Of a DNA stretch of 27,134 nucleotides, positions 1-7,932 are shown piece after piece (within the stretch, counting starts at the first letter, position 1; each line of letters opens with the position of its first letter). The stretch lies in assembly GCA_947468255.1 (NCBI GenBank), contig CANIMM010000009.1:1-27134 (forward strand), written 5' to 3'. The translations under genes and the position numbers were made by a program. The notes beneath the pieces are model-generated. The model did no database searches. It was not told the DNA's origin and was given only the letters and a program-made list of their open reading frames with translations. Source of the stretch: Chitinophagaceae bacterium. GTDB lineage: Bacteria > Bacteroidota > Bacteroidia > Chitinophagales > Chitinophagaceae.

Positions 1-1
1 A

Positions 2-43
2 AGGACCAATGAAATCATAATCCCTGTTGAATGGAAAGAATAG
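2..43 (+). CDS. C-terminal tail of an upstream gene (partial)
   Basis: Frame 2 is open from the window edge and encodes a 13-residue tail, RTNEIIIPVEWKE, ending at a TAG at 41-43. It overlaps the start of the DUF2805 gene by 13 nt, a common arrangement in tightly packed operons. The tail is too short to assign to a family. It could also be a chance open frame, because only 13 codons are visible. Confidence 0.35.
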   Translation, partial: RTNEIIIPVEWKE

Positions 44-300
44 ATATTGACAGAGTAATAGAAATGGCTTGGGAAGACAGGACCCCTTTTGAAGCAATTG
101 ACATTCAATTCGGCTTGTCTGAAGCGGATACGATCAAGCTCATGCGCAGTGAACTGAAAAGAAACAGTTTCAATTTGTGGCGGCAGCGAGTAAACAGTGG
201 CGTGAGTCAAAAGCACCTGGCAAAGAGAAGCGCTGATATTAGCCGCTTTAAATGCTCAAGGCAAAAGGCCATCTCAATGAACAAAATTAGCAAGCGATAA
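31..300 (+). CDS. DUF2805 / TIGR03643 family small protein
   Basis: This 89-residue protein matches the DUF2805 (TIGR03643) family. It opens with IDRVIEMAWEDRTPFEAI, followed by a FGLSE..TIKLMR segment and SFNLWRQRV. This pattern resembles a short helix-turn-helix-like fold, ending in a basic tail rich in Lys and Arg. Its biochemical function is unknown. From general knowledge, members are often found near cryptochrome/photolyase-type and other DNA-repair genes, usually with DUF2256. Here it converges with DUF2256 and an AlkB-like gene, only 14 nt from the DUF2256 stop, which agrees with that association. The start at 31 lies inside the end of a possible upstream frame. The family call is confident; the role is not. 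Confidence 0.85.
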   Translation: MERIDIDRVIEMAWEDRTPFEAIDIQFGLSEADTIKLMRSELKRNSFNLWRQRVNSGVSQKHLAKRSADISRFKCSRQKAISMNKISKR

Positions 301-314
301 ATGCTCGGTATATT

Positions 315-461
315 TTAGGTCTTCCCCTTTTTTCTTTTACAGGCCTCACTGCAATACTTAACCTCCTCCCAGCAACGCTCCCATTTTTTTCTCCAGCTAA
401 ACGGACGTTCGCAGTGTAGACAAATTTTACTTGGAAAGTTTTCTTTTTTGATATTTTTCAT
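315..461 (-). CDS. DUF2256 family small zinc-ribbon-like protein
   Basis: This short gene of 48 codons reads MKNIKKENFPSKICLHCERP at its start, then FSWRKKWERCWEEVKYCSEACKR with a lysine-rich end. The CxxC (C14, C17) and CxxxC (C37, C41) pairs around the FSWRKKWERCW core are the hallmark of DUF2256, a presumed zinc-binding mini-protein. Its ATG (459-461) overlaps the TGA of the upstream AlkB-like gene (458-460) in an ATGA junction, so translation is probably coupled. The function is unknown. From general knowledge, the family often sits beside DUF2805 and photolyase/cryptochrome genes. Here it is next to DUF2805 and an alkylation-repair-type oxygenase. Confidence 0.85.
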   Translation of the reverse strand: MKNIKKENFPSKICLHCERPFSWRKKWERCWEEVKYCSEACKRKKGKT

Positions 462-1048
462 TCCAGCATTTGTCTAAAGGTTAAGTTAATTCTAGCCTCC
501 TTTACTTTGGTGCTTTTGGGTAAGGAGTGGAGCCAATGCCTTTGAATGGGGCCCTTCATTTCTAACAAGGAACCATTTTCTAGCAATATGGAATATTTTA
601 CCCCTTTCTGCTTGTGCTTAAATAAAAAATTCCTATTGGCCCCAATGCTTACGGATGCAATGGAGCTATCCGCTATTATTTCTTTCTCATTGTCTGCATG
701 CCAGCCCATTCCCTCATTACCATCATGATAAAGGTTTAACAAACAAGCATTATATGTCTCCCCTGTATACGCTTCTACCGTTTTTTTTATTTCTAACAGC
801 AATGGCGTCCAAGGAAAGGCGTTTTTGGTTTTGTTGGAATAAGTATACTCCATCAAATCGTTGGCATAAAAAGCCACTTTCCTTTTGGTGGTAATCGTTT
901 TACCAAACATGATTACCACTTCGTTAACCCATTGAATACCGTTTAATAATTCATTGAAATAAGATTCTTTTTGTTCTTGGGTTAGGATATTTCCATAGTA
1001 CACTGCTTCTCCGTCTTGTTGGATGATATAAGAAGATTGATTGACCAT
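458..1048 (-). CDS. AlkB-like 2-oxoglutarate/Fe(II)-dependent dioxygenase
   Basis: A 196-residue protein of the AlkB family. These enzymes oxidatively remove alkyl groups from nucleic-acid bases, using 2-oxoglutarate, O2 and Fe(II). Visible motifs, numbered from the chosen ATG, are the NLYHDGNEGMGWHAD segment holding the iron ligands H117 and D119, the distal His H174 in WLHSLPKS, and the 2-oxoglutarate-binding Arg pair R186 and R192 in ARINLTFR. The frame stays open to a TTG at 1102, but the extra 18 residues are hydrophobic and unlike the family, so the ATG at 1046-1048 is preferred. The gene overlaps DUF2256 by 4 nt. It most resembles short bacterial homologues of ALKBH2/3. The exact substrate (DNA, RNA or both) cannot be read from sequence. 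Confidence 0.9.
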   Translation of the reverse strand: MVNQSSYIIQQDGEAVYYGNILTQEQKESYFNELLNGIQWVNEVVIMFGKTITTKRKVAFYANDLMEYTYSNKTKNAFPWTPLLLEIKKTVEAYTGETYNACLLNLYHDGNEGMGWHADNEKEIIADSSIASVSIGANRNFLFKHKQKGVKYSILLENGSLLEMKGPIQRHWLHSLPKSTKVKEARINLTFRQMLE

Positions 1049-1367
1049 TATAACTGAGATTACAAAATCTGATTTTTTTAAAATTAGAAAATGTAATAAC
1101 AATCTAACTGCATTTTTTGTTTAAAACAAAAACTACATAAATCGAATTAATCCAGTAAGCATTCAATGCTCAATGCCATTTAGAGCGATGACCATTGTAG
1201 GACCTATTCAACTAACACTCGAAAAGATTTGACATAGTTGAATTGATAAAACCCAAGCTGGTATTCCTGCAAAACCAGTTCTCACCTAATGAATCCAAGC
1301 TGCCCATAAAAGAAAAGGGGTCCAGATCATACGATCTGAACCCCTTTCATTGATTGTTTTGTATTAG
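1049..1367. other. Intergenic region between AlkB-like and Gfo/Idh/MocA genes
   Basis: About 320 bp with no convincing gene on either strand. It holds the presumed promoter of the AlkB-like gene, although no clear TAnnTTTG box was recognised, and the terminator of the oxidoreductase at 1314-1347. A weak CTGGT/ACCAG inverted repeat near 1258-1278 is probably incidental. Confidence 0.6.
1311..1347 (-). terminator. Rho-independent terminator of the 1368-2801 gene
   Basis: A 15-bp inverted repeat (arms 1314-1328 and 1333-1347) with a 4-nt loop lies 20 nt past the oxidoreductase stop. In the minus-strand transcript every position pairs, including one G-U wobble, and the stem is followed by a U-rich TTTTCTTTTA run. 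On the plus strand the same position would be a C-A mismatch. That points to service of the minus-strand gene. Confidence 0.85.
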
Positions 1368-2801
1368 TTACATTGGCATATCTGGCAATGTAAACCCATT
1401 GTGATAGGTATGCCTAATTAGCTCGGCAGCAAAATCTTTTGCCGATATGGATTCATTTCTGCTGATCCTTAATTTATCTTCATCGGTGATATTGGTAAAG
1501 TTCATATTAGGCCCATCCCAATGTAGCACTTTGTTCAAAGATTGAAGACGAACGGCAAGTACGCCCATCACCACCATTTCGTTGAATGGCCCTGACACGC
1601 TAAAGTCGGATGCAGACAAAATACGGCTTTCAGGACTCTCCTTACATGCTCTGATCCAATCTTCTTCGTGAGATACTTCAATACGACGAAGTGTTTTGGC
1701 TACATCTGGAACTCTACCTGAAAGTAGAATTGGATCTGTACCATATTCACCACATATCAATGAATCTTTCGAACCATGAAAAATAACGCCTGAATCTTGT
1801 TTTCTATCAGCAGGCCAGTTCATTGGGAATTCAGGCTTAAGTCCGCCGTCATACCAAGTTACCTTAACCTCAGGAAGATTAATTTTTACTCCTTTTGGTC
1901 TTTTACGTTCTGGATAAGTAAGATGAACAATCTGTGCATTTGGAGCACTATCAGGCATCAGCGGAGTTGAACTTCCGATTACATGCGTTGGATACTGCAA
2001 CTTTAATGCGGTAAAAATTGGATGCATTACATGGCAAGCCATATCACCAAGGGCTCCCGTACCAAAATCCCACCAGCCACGCCATACCCATGGATGATAT
2101 GCTGGGTTATAAGCACGCATCTTTGCAGGGCCGATAAATAGATCCCAATTCAAGGTTTCGGGAACTGCAACTGTTTCAGTTGGAACTTTTAAACCTTGTG
2201 GCCATATTGGACGATTGGTGTAAGCCTCCACACTTTTCACCTCACCAATCTCACCATTCCAAATCCACTCAGAAGCTAACCGCACACCTTCGGCTGAAGA
2301 TCCTTGATTTCCCATTTGGGTGGCAACCTTATATTTTGCTGCAAGCTTAGTCAACAAACGCGATTCGTAAACAGAATGTGTCATTGGTTTTTGACAATAC
2401 ACATGTTTACCTAATGTGATTCCATGAGCAGAAGGACCGGCATGATTGTGGTCTGAGGTAGCAACCAAAATTGCATCAATATCCTTGGCCTTCTCATCAA
2501 ACATCTTACGCCAATCTTTGTACTTAGCCGCCTTTGGATAAGTTTCAAAAACTTTAGGAACATTGTTTTTACCAACCCCCCAATCTACGTCGCATAAAGC
2601 AACAATATTTTCACCCGCCATGCGCTCCAAATTGCCTCTACCCATTCCTCCAATACCAATCCCCGCAATATTTAACTTGTCGCTGGGAGCCTTGTGACCT
2701 AATCCAGCAATTGCGTTAGAAGGGACAATCATAAAGCCCGCCGCTACCGCAGACGTCGACTTGATAAAGCCCCGCCTGGTAATGTTTCTTTTTTTACTCA
2801 T
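1368..2801 (-). CDS. Tat-exported Gfo/Idh/MocA family oxidoreductase
   Basis: A 477-residue NAD(P)-dependent sugar-type dehydrogenase. The N-terminus carries a twin-arginine signal (RRGFIK at 9-14, then a hydrophobic stretch to about residue 33), so the folded, cofactor-loaded enzyme is probably sent to the periplasm. The Rossmann fold starts at about residue 43 with the GIGIGGMG dinucleotide-binding loop. The usual EKP motif is QKP here (K138). Conserved D253 and H257 in GALGDMACHVMH complete the usual catalytic set. Such exported members in Bacteroidota act on glycosides or sugars, often oxidising C3 to 3-keto products, but this substrate is unknown. It is transcribed alone, with its own candidate promoter upstream and terminator downstream. 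A related enzyme lies at 16878-18278. Confidence 0.9.
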   Translation of the reverse strand: MSKKRNITRRGFIKSTSAVAAGFMIVPSNAIAGLGHKAPSDKLNIAGIGIGGMGRGNLERMAGENIVALCDVDWGVGKNNVPKVFETYPKAAKYKDWRKMFDEKAKDIDAILVATSDHNHAGPSAHGITLGKHVYCQKPMTHSVYESRLLTKLAAKYKVATQMGNQGSSAEGVRLASEWIWNGEIGEVKSVEAYTNRPIWPQGLKVPTETVAVPETLNWDLFIGPAKMRAYNPAYHPWVWRGWWDFGTGALGDMACHVMHPIFTALKLQYPTHVIGSSTPLMPDSAPNAQIVHLTYPERKRPKGVKINLPEVKVTWYDGGLKPEFPMNWPADRKQDSGVIFHGSKDSLICGEYGTDPILLSGRVPDVAKTLRRIEVSHEEDWIRACKESPESRILSASDFSVSGPFNEMVVMGVLAVRLQSLNKVLHWDGPNMNFTNITDEDKLRISRNESISAKDFAAELIRHTYHNGFTLPDMPM

Positions 2802-3146
2802 TTTTTATTCAATTTTAGTTAGTGGTTTAAATAAATGAAGTTAGCCCCTTAAGGACCTATAAGCAAATTTTAAATTATAATGAAAGTTATGAATAATTAA
2901 TTTAATCCCAATATTAGAAAGCTTTTTTTATATATTTTAAAAAAAAACATTTATACACTTATTACGAAACAACTATTGGAGATTATTTAGATATGATGAA
3001 TAGGGGCAGCATCATTTGAGCAAAAGAAAAAAGGTCGCCCTAGAGCAAAGCGGGCCTTCAAAAGGAGTATTTCCAGGAGGAATGAAAGTTTTACTTTTAC
3101 GCCCCCTGAAAACAAAGCATGAATTACTTGAAGAAAATAGGATGAA
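2802..3146. other. AT-rich intergenic region between oppositely acting units
   Basis: About 345 bp between the DUF2911 stop and the oxidoreductase start. The right part contains the candidate promoter at 2882-2911. The left part includes an open but ATG-less frame at 3000-3122 encoding about 40 basic residues (KKKGRPRAKRAFKRS and onward), which may be a gene remnant or chance. A plus-strand frame from 3016 has a TTG start, runs into the DUF2911 gene antisense and does not look like a protein. No terminator was recognised behind the DUF2911 gene. Confidence 0.5.
2882..2911 (-). promoter_or_regulatory. Candidate Bacteroidota promoter for the 1368-2801 gene
   Basis: On the minus strand a TTG (-33 box, 2909-2911) is followed after 19 nt by TAACTTTC (2882-2889). 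This differs from the Bacteroidota -7 consensus TAnnTTTG only at the last base. It lies about 80 nt before the start codon, leaving a plausible leader. Matches this short arise by chance in AT-rich DNA. Confidence 0.35.
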
Positions 3147-3683
3147 TTATTTAACAGGTACCATTACCTCTAAATACTCCCAACTTAAAACAAACCCTTT
3201 ATCGTTAATTGTATAAACTAATTTTTCATTGATCGTTTTTGATTTCTTTGTATTGGAAGACACACGGAATAGCTCCTTGGTTAAATCTAGCGTAGTGGTT
3301 CCATCATGATTCATTCCTGACTGACCAGTTTGAGAACTGAAAATAATTGACCAGTCTTTCTCTGTTGGAATAGCATAGATACTATATTTTCCTTTTGCAA
3401 GCTGATGACCTTCAATAGTAACCTCTTTATCCGTTTCAATTTGAGTTGCCGCATTTGCACCAGCTCTCCATAACTTATCAAAGGGTACTAAATCACCCCA
3501 TATTTTTCTTCCTTTAACCGATGGACTTGAATAGGTGATTTTAATATTTGCACCGCTTTTTAAAGTACCGGTTGCAATTGCAGCAGGGCTTAATGGAGCA
3601 GCATTTTGGGCCATCACCATAGTTAGGGAACACATAACTGAAAGCGCTACCAATAAAGGCTTAATAAATAGTTTTTTTTTCAT
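3147..3683 (-). CDS. Exported DUF2911 family protein
   Basis: A 178-residue protein with a Sec signal peptide ending at about ...MVMA, with Gln next. The mature part matches DUF2911: a YSSPSVKGRKIWGDLVPF segment (about residues 51-68), LWRAGANAAT, then EVTIEGHQLAKGKYSIYAIP and a WSIIF strand. The fold is a small all-beta domain. The family is widespread in Bacteroidota and its function is not established. It lies 80 nt downstream of the aminotransferase on the same strand and could be the last gene of that transcript, or independent. Nothing in it suggests a direct role in 2-hydroxyacid metabolism. Confidence 0.88.
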   Translation of the reverse strand: MKKKLFIKPLLVALSVMCSLTMVMAQNAAPLSPAAIATGTLKSGANIKITYSSPSVKGRKIWGDLVPFDKLWRAGANAATQIETDKEVTIEGHQLAKGKYSIYAIPTEKDWSIIFSSQTGQSGMNHDGTTTLDLTKELFRVSSNTKKSKTINEKLVYTINDKGFVLSWEYLEVMVPVK

Positions 3684-3763
3684 GGTTTGGTTTTTTTTGT
3701 AAAATAATCATTCTCGTTTATTCAATCTATTTTAAAGTAACATTCACTATAATTTATTACTGC

Positions 3764-4879
3764 TTATTTTACCATCAATTCATCTAAAGCGCCCACAAGC
3801 ATATTTACATGATTTCTTGTACAGCTTTCCCCCATAAGTCCAACACGCCATATTTTTCCAGCAAAAACACCTAAGCCTCCACCTACTTCAATATTGAATT
3901 GATTCAATAAGTCAGCTCTAAGTTTTGCTTCATCCTGTCCTTCGGGTAAGTAAACAGCATTTAGGTTTGGTAATCGGTATTTTTCTTCCACTAGAAATCT
4001 AAATCCCAAGGCTTCTAGTTTATTTTTTAAATACTGATGCACTTCATTATGTCTTGCCCAACGATTCTCCAGCCCCTCATCCAACACCAAATTTAATGCC
4101 TCGTACATAGCAAAAATAGAAGAAACGGGTGCCGTATGATGATAGGCCCTTTTTGCACCTTCCCAATAATTTTTCACCATCGACAAATCAAAAAACCAAC
4201 TTTGTACTTTCGTTTTTCTATTCTCCAAAACTTTCACCGCAGCTTCAGAAAAACTTATTGGCGACAATCCTGGAGGTGCACTAAGGTTTTTTTGAGAGCC
4301 CGTATAGATTGCGTCAATTTTCCAATCATCTACTCTTAATGGAACACCGCAATAGGAAGTAACCGCATCCACTACAAATAAAGCACCCGCCTCATGTACT
4401 AAATCACTAATTTCTTCTAATGGTTGTAAAGCACCCGTCGATGTTTCTGCATGTACCAATGCAACTAATTTTGGCTTAGGACATAGTTCAAGTGCTTTCT
4501 TTATTTGTGAAAGTTCGGTAATCTTGCCCCATTCAGTATCTACTTTATACACTTTGGCTCCCGCTCTTTCAGCAATATCAACCATCCTACCACCAAAAAC
4601 TCCATTTACACAAATAATACATTCATCACCAGGTTCCAATAAATTCACCAGGCATGTTTCCATACCTGCACTAGCCGGCGCTGATACCACAAAAGTGAGC
4701 ATATTCTTTGTGATAAATGTTTCCTGCACCATGGTTTTAATATTGTCCATCATTTGAACAAACTCAGGATCAAGATGTCCAATCAATGGCCTTGCCATAG
4801 CACTCAATACCCGCTGATGTACATCGGAAGGACCAGGACCCATTAACACTCTCTTTGAAGGATTAAAAGCGTAGCGCAT
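3764..4879 (-). CDS. Class V aminotransferase, alanine/serine-glyoxylate type
   Basis: A 371-residue PLP enzyme of the AGXT/serine-pyruvate aminotransferase group. It is expected to transfer an amino group from alanine or serine to glyoxylate, giving glycine. Visible features are the N-terminal MGPGPSDVHQRVL motif, the SAPASAGMET phosphate-loop region, the PLP-ring aspartate D171 in VVDAVTSYCG, the Schiff-base lysine K197 in TGSQKNLSAPPG, and a C-terminal substrate-carboxylate arginine (R345 in IWRVGLMG). Length and motif order are normal for the family. It lies 34 nt downstream of an FAD/Fe-S 2-hydroxyacid dehydrogenase, which would supply glyoxylate if that enzyme acts on glycolate. Related enzymes can act on other small amino donors, and the donor cannot be read here. 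Confidence 0.88.
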   Translation of the reverse strand: MRYAFNPSKRVLMGPGPSDVHQRVLSAMARPLIGHLDPEFVQMMDNIKTMVQETFITKNMLTFVVSAPASAGMETCLVNLLEPGDECIICVNGVFGGRMVDIAERAGAKVYKVDTEWGKITELSQIKKALELCPKPKLVALVHAETSTGALQPLEEISDLVHEAGALFVVDAVTSYCGVPLRVDDWKIDAIYTGSQKNLSAPPGLSPISFSEAAVKVLENRKTKVQSWFFDLSMVKNYWEGAKRAYHHTAPVSSIFAMYEALNLVLDEGLENRWARHNEVHQYLKNKLEALGFRFLVEEKYRLPNLNAVYLPEGQDEAKLRADLLNQFNIEVGGGLGVFAGKIWRVGLMGESCTRNHVNMLVGALDELMVK

Positions 4880-4913
4880 GTTTTTGTTATTTTATTGTTA
4901 TTAAGAAAAAAAA

Positions 4914-7718
4914 TTATTGTGACACATCATCTAATAAGCTTAAAATAGATTCGTAATTCTTTCCAACTGCTTCCGACATAGCCATCTCACAAGTTACAGA
5001 AGAGGAATAATATCCATCATATTCTTTTTGATTTACTTCAAGCGCTTCTATTTTGGATGCAGCATTTGTTAACTGAGGATAAAAAAAGCCCCTATCCCCT
5101 GCCATTCCGCAACATCCGGAGAATATAGGAATATCAGTCTTGACAGCACAAGCTTTTCCGATAGCCCGTAAATTAGCCATAGAACCCATTTTAGATACAG
5201 AACAAACCGGATGAAAAACGATATTCTCTTTAGGCTTTATGATGGTTAAACGAGGCAATAAATTTTCAGCAGCAAAATCTATTACATCGATAAAATTCAT
5301 TTTATCATAACGGATTTTATTTTCATCCGTCAAATATTTTCGATAGGTTTTAATGGTTTGTGTGCAACTGGTAAGGTCCAATACAACTGCAATTTTTCCT
5401 TCATTAGAAAGATTCCATAGCTTTTCAGTAGTTGCATTGGCCGTTAATTTAAAAGCGTCAGAAAATCCTTTTGAAGAAAAAATTTGACCACAACAGGTAC
5501 CATTGATCTTTTCTGGAATAACAATATCGATCGAAGCTTTTTTACACAATGATAAAAATTGGGTGCTAATATCTCCACCCATCACTCTGGAAATACAACT
5601 AGAAAAATAGATTACCTTCATATCTGCCATTTCAGATTTGGTAGAATAAAGCTTTTTACTGGGTTTTCTAATTTGATTCGACCAAAGCGGCATTCCTGGA
5701 ATTACTTTTTTTAACCCGCCGGTTAAATTTTTCATGAACAACTTTCCAAACACTGCATTTAGAAATAAAGCTATGCGAAGCAAAAAACGAGTAGCTAATT
5801 CAAAAATAATAAAATTCTTGGCTACCTTACCTGCAATCCATTTTTGAAAACCAGCATGATTTTCATTTCTCAATCTTTTTATTAGATCTCCGGTATTGAT
5901 ATCTACTGGGCAATTATTAGCACACAAGCCATCCACAGCACAGGTTTCCATCCCATCATAATAATAATCTTTTAATAAGGAAGCTCTGATTAATGTATCA
6001 CCCGATTCTTCCAATCGTTTCATGGCACGACGAACACCGATACGGCGTCTGGGCGTAAGCGTCAAATCACGACTGGGGCAACTCTGTTCACAAAAACCAC
6101 ACTCAATGCATTTGTCAACTTCTTCTTCCACAACCGGCATTACTTTCAAATTATGAATATGCGTCAATTTATCTTCAGTAATTATTATTCCGGGATTTAG
6201 AAGGTTGGTTGGATCAATGATATTTTTCAACCTTTTCATAATCTGGTAAGCAACTGTACCCCATTCTTTTTCAATAAAAGCAGATATCGCTCTGCCTGAG
6301 CTATGTTCTGCTTTTAAGGCGCCGTCATATTTATTTAATACCAGATCAAACAAGTCATTATTGAATTTTTCGTACCGGTCGATATCTTCCTTTGAAAAAA
6401 AGCTTTGAGAAATAACAAAATGAAGGTTTCCATCCTTAGCATGACCAAAAACAATCCCATTTTCATAATTGTATTTTTCAAAAAGCTGCTGAACATCCAG
6501 TACCGCCTCCCCTAATCTTTCAACAGGAAAAGTAAAGTCCTCCATTAATGCAGAGGTTCCTCTTGCTCTCATCCCTGCTACAGAAGGATACATCCCTTTG
6601 CGAATTTTCCACATGATGGCTTGCTCACTTTCATTTTGTGTAAAGTTGGGAGCAACGAGTAAGGGCAATTTTGAAAAAACCAGTTTGCTATTTTCAAATT
6701 TCTCAAGCAGTCTTTCAGGAGTAGTTTCTTGAAACTCACAAAGTATTGCCGAAGCCTCTGCGGGTAATTGCTTTAACAGCGCTGGAACACCAGGCATTTC
6801 TTCTACCGACCGCAAGGAGGGTCTGTCCATAAATTCCAATGCAGCAGCGCCTGTATTGATTAAATCGCTAATTGCATTACAAGCTACTTCGGGATTTTCA
6901 AAATAAAGCATTCCTGTCATTTTGCAAGGTAAATCAGGTACTGTATTTAATACCGCCTCTGCAATAAATGCCAATGTTCCTTCGCCACCAATAATCAAAT
7001 GTGTTAAAATATCGAGTGGCCTTTCAAAATCAACAAATGCATTCATGCAATAGCCTACTGTATTTTTTTGCAGGTACTTTTTTCGAATTCGATCAAAAAG
7101 AATTTGGTTACTTAAAATCTCTTTTCTCAAATTCACAATCTCGTTAAAAATATCAGCTGCCGCTGATTCAAATCTTATATGGTCTTCCGCTAGCTCAGAA
7201 TTAAAAACCATTCCATTTGGCAAAACAAATGTCATCGATTGTAAGGTGTGATAGGAATTATGGACAACACCGCAGCACATCCCACTTGAATTATTGGATA
7301 AGATGCCACCCATCATGGCCGCATTGATAGAAGCCGGATCCGGACCTATCTTTCTGCCATATTTCTTAAGTGAATGGTTTACGTTAGCGCCAATTACTGA
7401 AGGTTCTACCCGAATGGTTGCTCCATTATTTTCGGGAACTACTTTTCTCCAATAATTACTCAGATCAACAAGAATTCCATCGGTGATTCCCTGCCCAGAA
7501 AGACTGGTACCACCAGCACGGAATGTAATTGGGATATTTTGATGATGAGAAAATTCAAATACTTTTTTTATTTCCCCAACAGAAACCGGTTGTACAATCG
7601 CCCTAGGTAATAAATAAAAATGACTGGCATCACTAGCAAATGCATACCGATCTATCCACCTCATTTTAACCCTTTCTTTTGGTAAAATATTAACCAAAGC
7701 AATTTCTAACTCATCCAT
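4914..7718 (-). CDS. FAD-binding and Fe-S 2-hydroxyacid dehydrogenase (glycolate or D-lactate type)
   Basis: A 934-residue fusion of a GlcD/Dld-type flavoprotein with a GlcF-like iron-sulfur part. The N-terminal FAD domain (about 35-260) shows the FRAGGTSLSGQG flavin loop and GPDPASINAAMMGGILSNNS. A FAD-oxidase C-terminal cap follows to about residue 520, including FGHAKDGNLHF and NPGIIIT. A ferredoxin-like region begins near residue 537 with CIECGFCEQSCP, followed by CAVDGLCANNCP. Two CCG domains lie near residues 695-745 (CCGQIF) and 820-890 (CCGMAGDRGF). Such proteins oxidise D-2-hydroxyacids such as D-lactate or glycolate and pass electrons to quinone or a cytochrome. The flanking permease and glyoxylate-type aminotransferase favour glycolate or lactate. 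Substrate preference is inferred from context only. Confidence 0.88.
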   Translation of the reverse strand: MDELEIALVNILPKERVKMRWIDRYAFASDASHFYLLPRAIVQPVSVGEIKKVFEFSHHQNIPITFRAGGTSLSGQGITDGILVDLSNYWRKVVPENNGATIRVEPSVIGANVNHSLKKYGRKIGPDPASINAAMMGGILSNNSSGMCCGVVHNSYHTLQSMTFVLPNGMVFNSELAEDHIRFESAAADIFNEIVNLRKEILSNQILFDRIRKKYLQKNTVGYCMNAFVDFERPLDILTHLIIGGEGTLAFIAEAVLNTVPDLPCKMTGMLYFENPEVACNAISDLINTGAAALEFMDRPSLRSVEEMPGVPALLKQLPAEASAILCEFQETTPERLLEKFENSKLVFSKLPLLVAPNFTQNESEQAIMWKIRKGMYPSVAGMRARGTSALMEDFTFPVERLGEAVLDVQQLFEKYNYENGIVFGHAKDGNLHFVISQSFFSKEDIDRYEKFNNDLFDLVLNKYDGALKAEHSSGRAISAFIEKEWGTVAYQIMKRLKNIIDPTNLLNPGIIITEDKLTHIHNLKVMPVVEEEVDKCIECGFCEQSCPSRDLTLTPRRRIGVRRAMKRLEESGDTLIRASLLKDYYYDGMETCAVDGLCANNCPVDINTGDLIKRLRNENHAGFQKWIAGKVAKNFIIFELATRFLLRIALFLNAVFGKLFMKNLTGGLKKVIPGMPLWSNQIRKPSKKLYSTKSEMADMKVIYFSSCISRVMGGDISTQFLSLCKKASIDIVIPEKINGTCCGQIFSSKGFSDAFKLTANATTEKLWNLSNEGKIAVVLDLTSCTQTIKTYRKYLTDENKIRYDKMNFIDVIDFAAENLLPRLTIIKPKENIVFHPVCSVSKMGSMANLRAIGKACAVKTDIPIFSGCCGMAGDRGFFYPQLTNAASKIEALEVNQKEYDGYYSSSVTCEMAMSEAVGKNYESILSLLDDVSQ

Positions 7719-7849
7719 ATTTTCTTAAATTATCTTTTAGCTACCAGCTGCATTCGTTTATCATTCAGTATTTGATTTCCTTGTTGCAATTTCACTTTAT
7801 TGATCCTATTGGCAAAGCTTTTAGAAAAAGGCTTAATTCAACGACTTTT

Positions 7850-7879
7850 CAAAATTAGCACTAATCATCCATTGTTCAT
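7850..7879 (-). promoter_or_regulatory. Candidate promoter for the FAD/Fe-S dehydrogenase gene
   Basis: On the minus strand TAATTTTG (7850-7857) matches the Bacteroidota -7 box TAnnTTTG exactly. The -33 position, 19 nt upstream, reads ATG instead of TTG. It lies within the 214-nt gap behind the permease, about 130 nt before the dehydrogenase start. It suggests a possible second transcription start inside the permease-dehydrogenase-aminotransferase set. Confidence 0.35.
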
Positions 7880-7932
7880 TCATCGATAAATAGCTTAATA
7901 AATTATAGCTCTACTTTAAAGATTAAATAAAA

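Noticed and set aside
1049..1102. Upstream extension of the AlkB-like frame to a TTG start
   Set aside because: The added 18 residues are hydrophobic and not typical of AlkB. A plain ATG at the family's usual start is available.
3016..3216. 66-codon plus-strand open frame beginning at TTG
   Set aside because: It overlaps the end of the DUF2911 gene antisense, has a non-ATG start at this position and shows no recognisable family, so it is probably chance.
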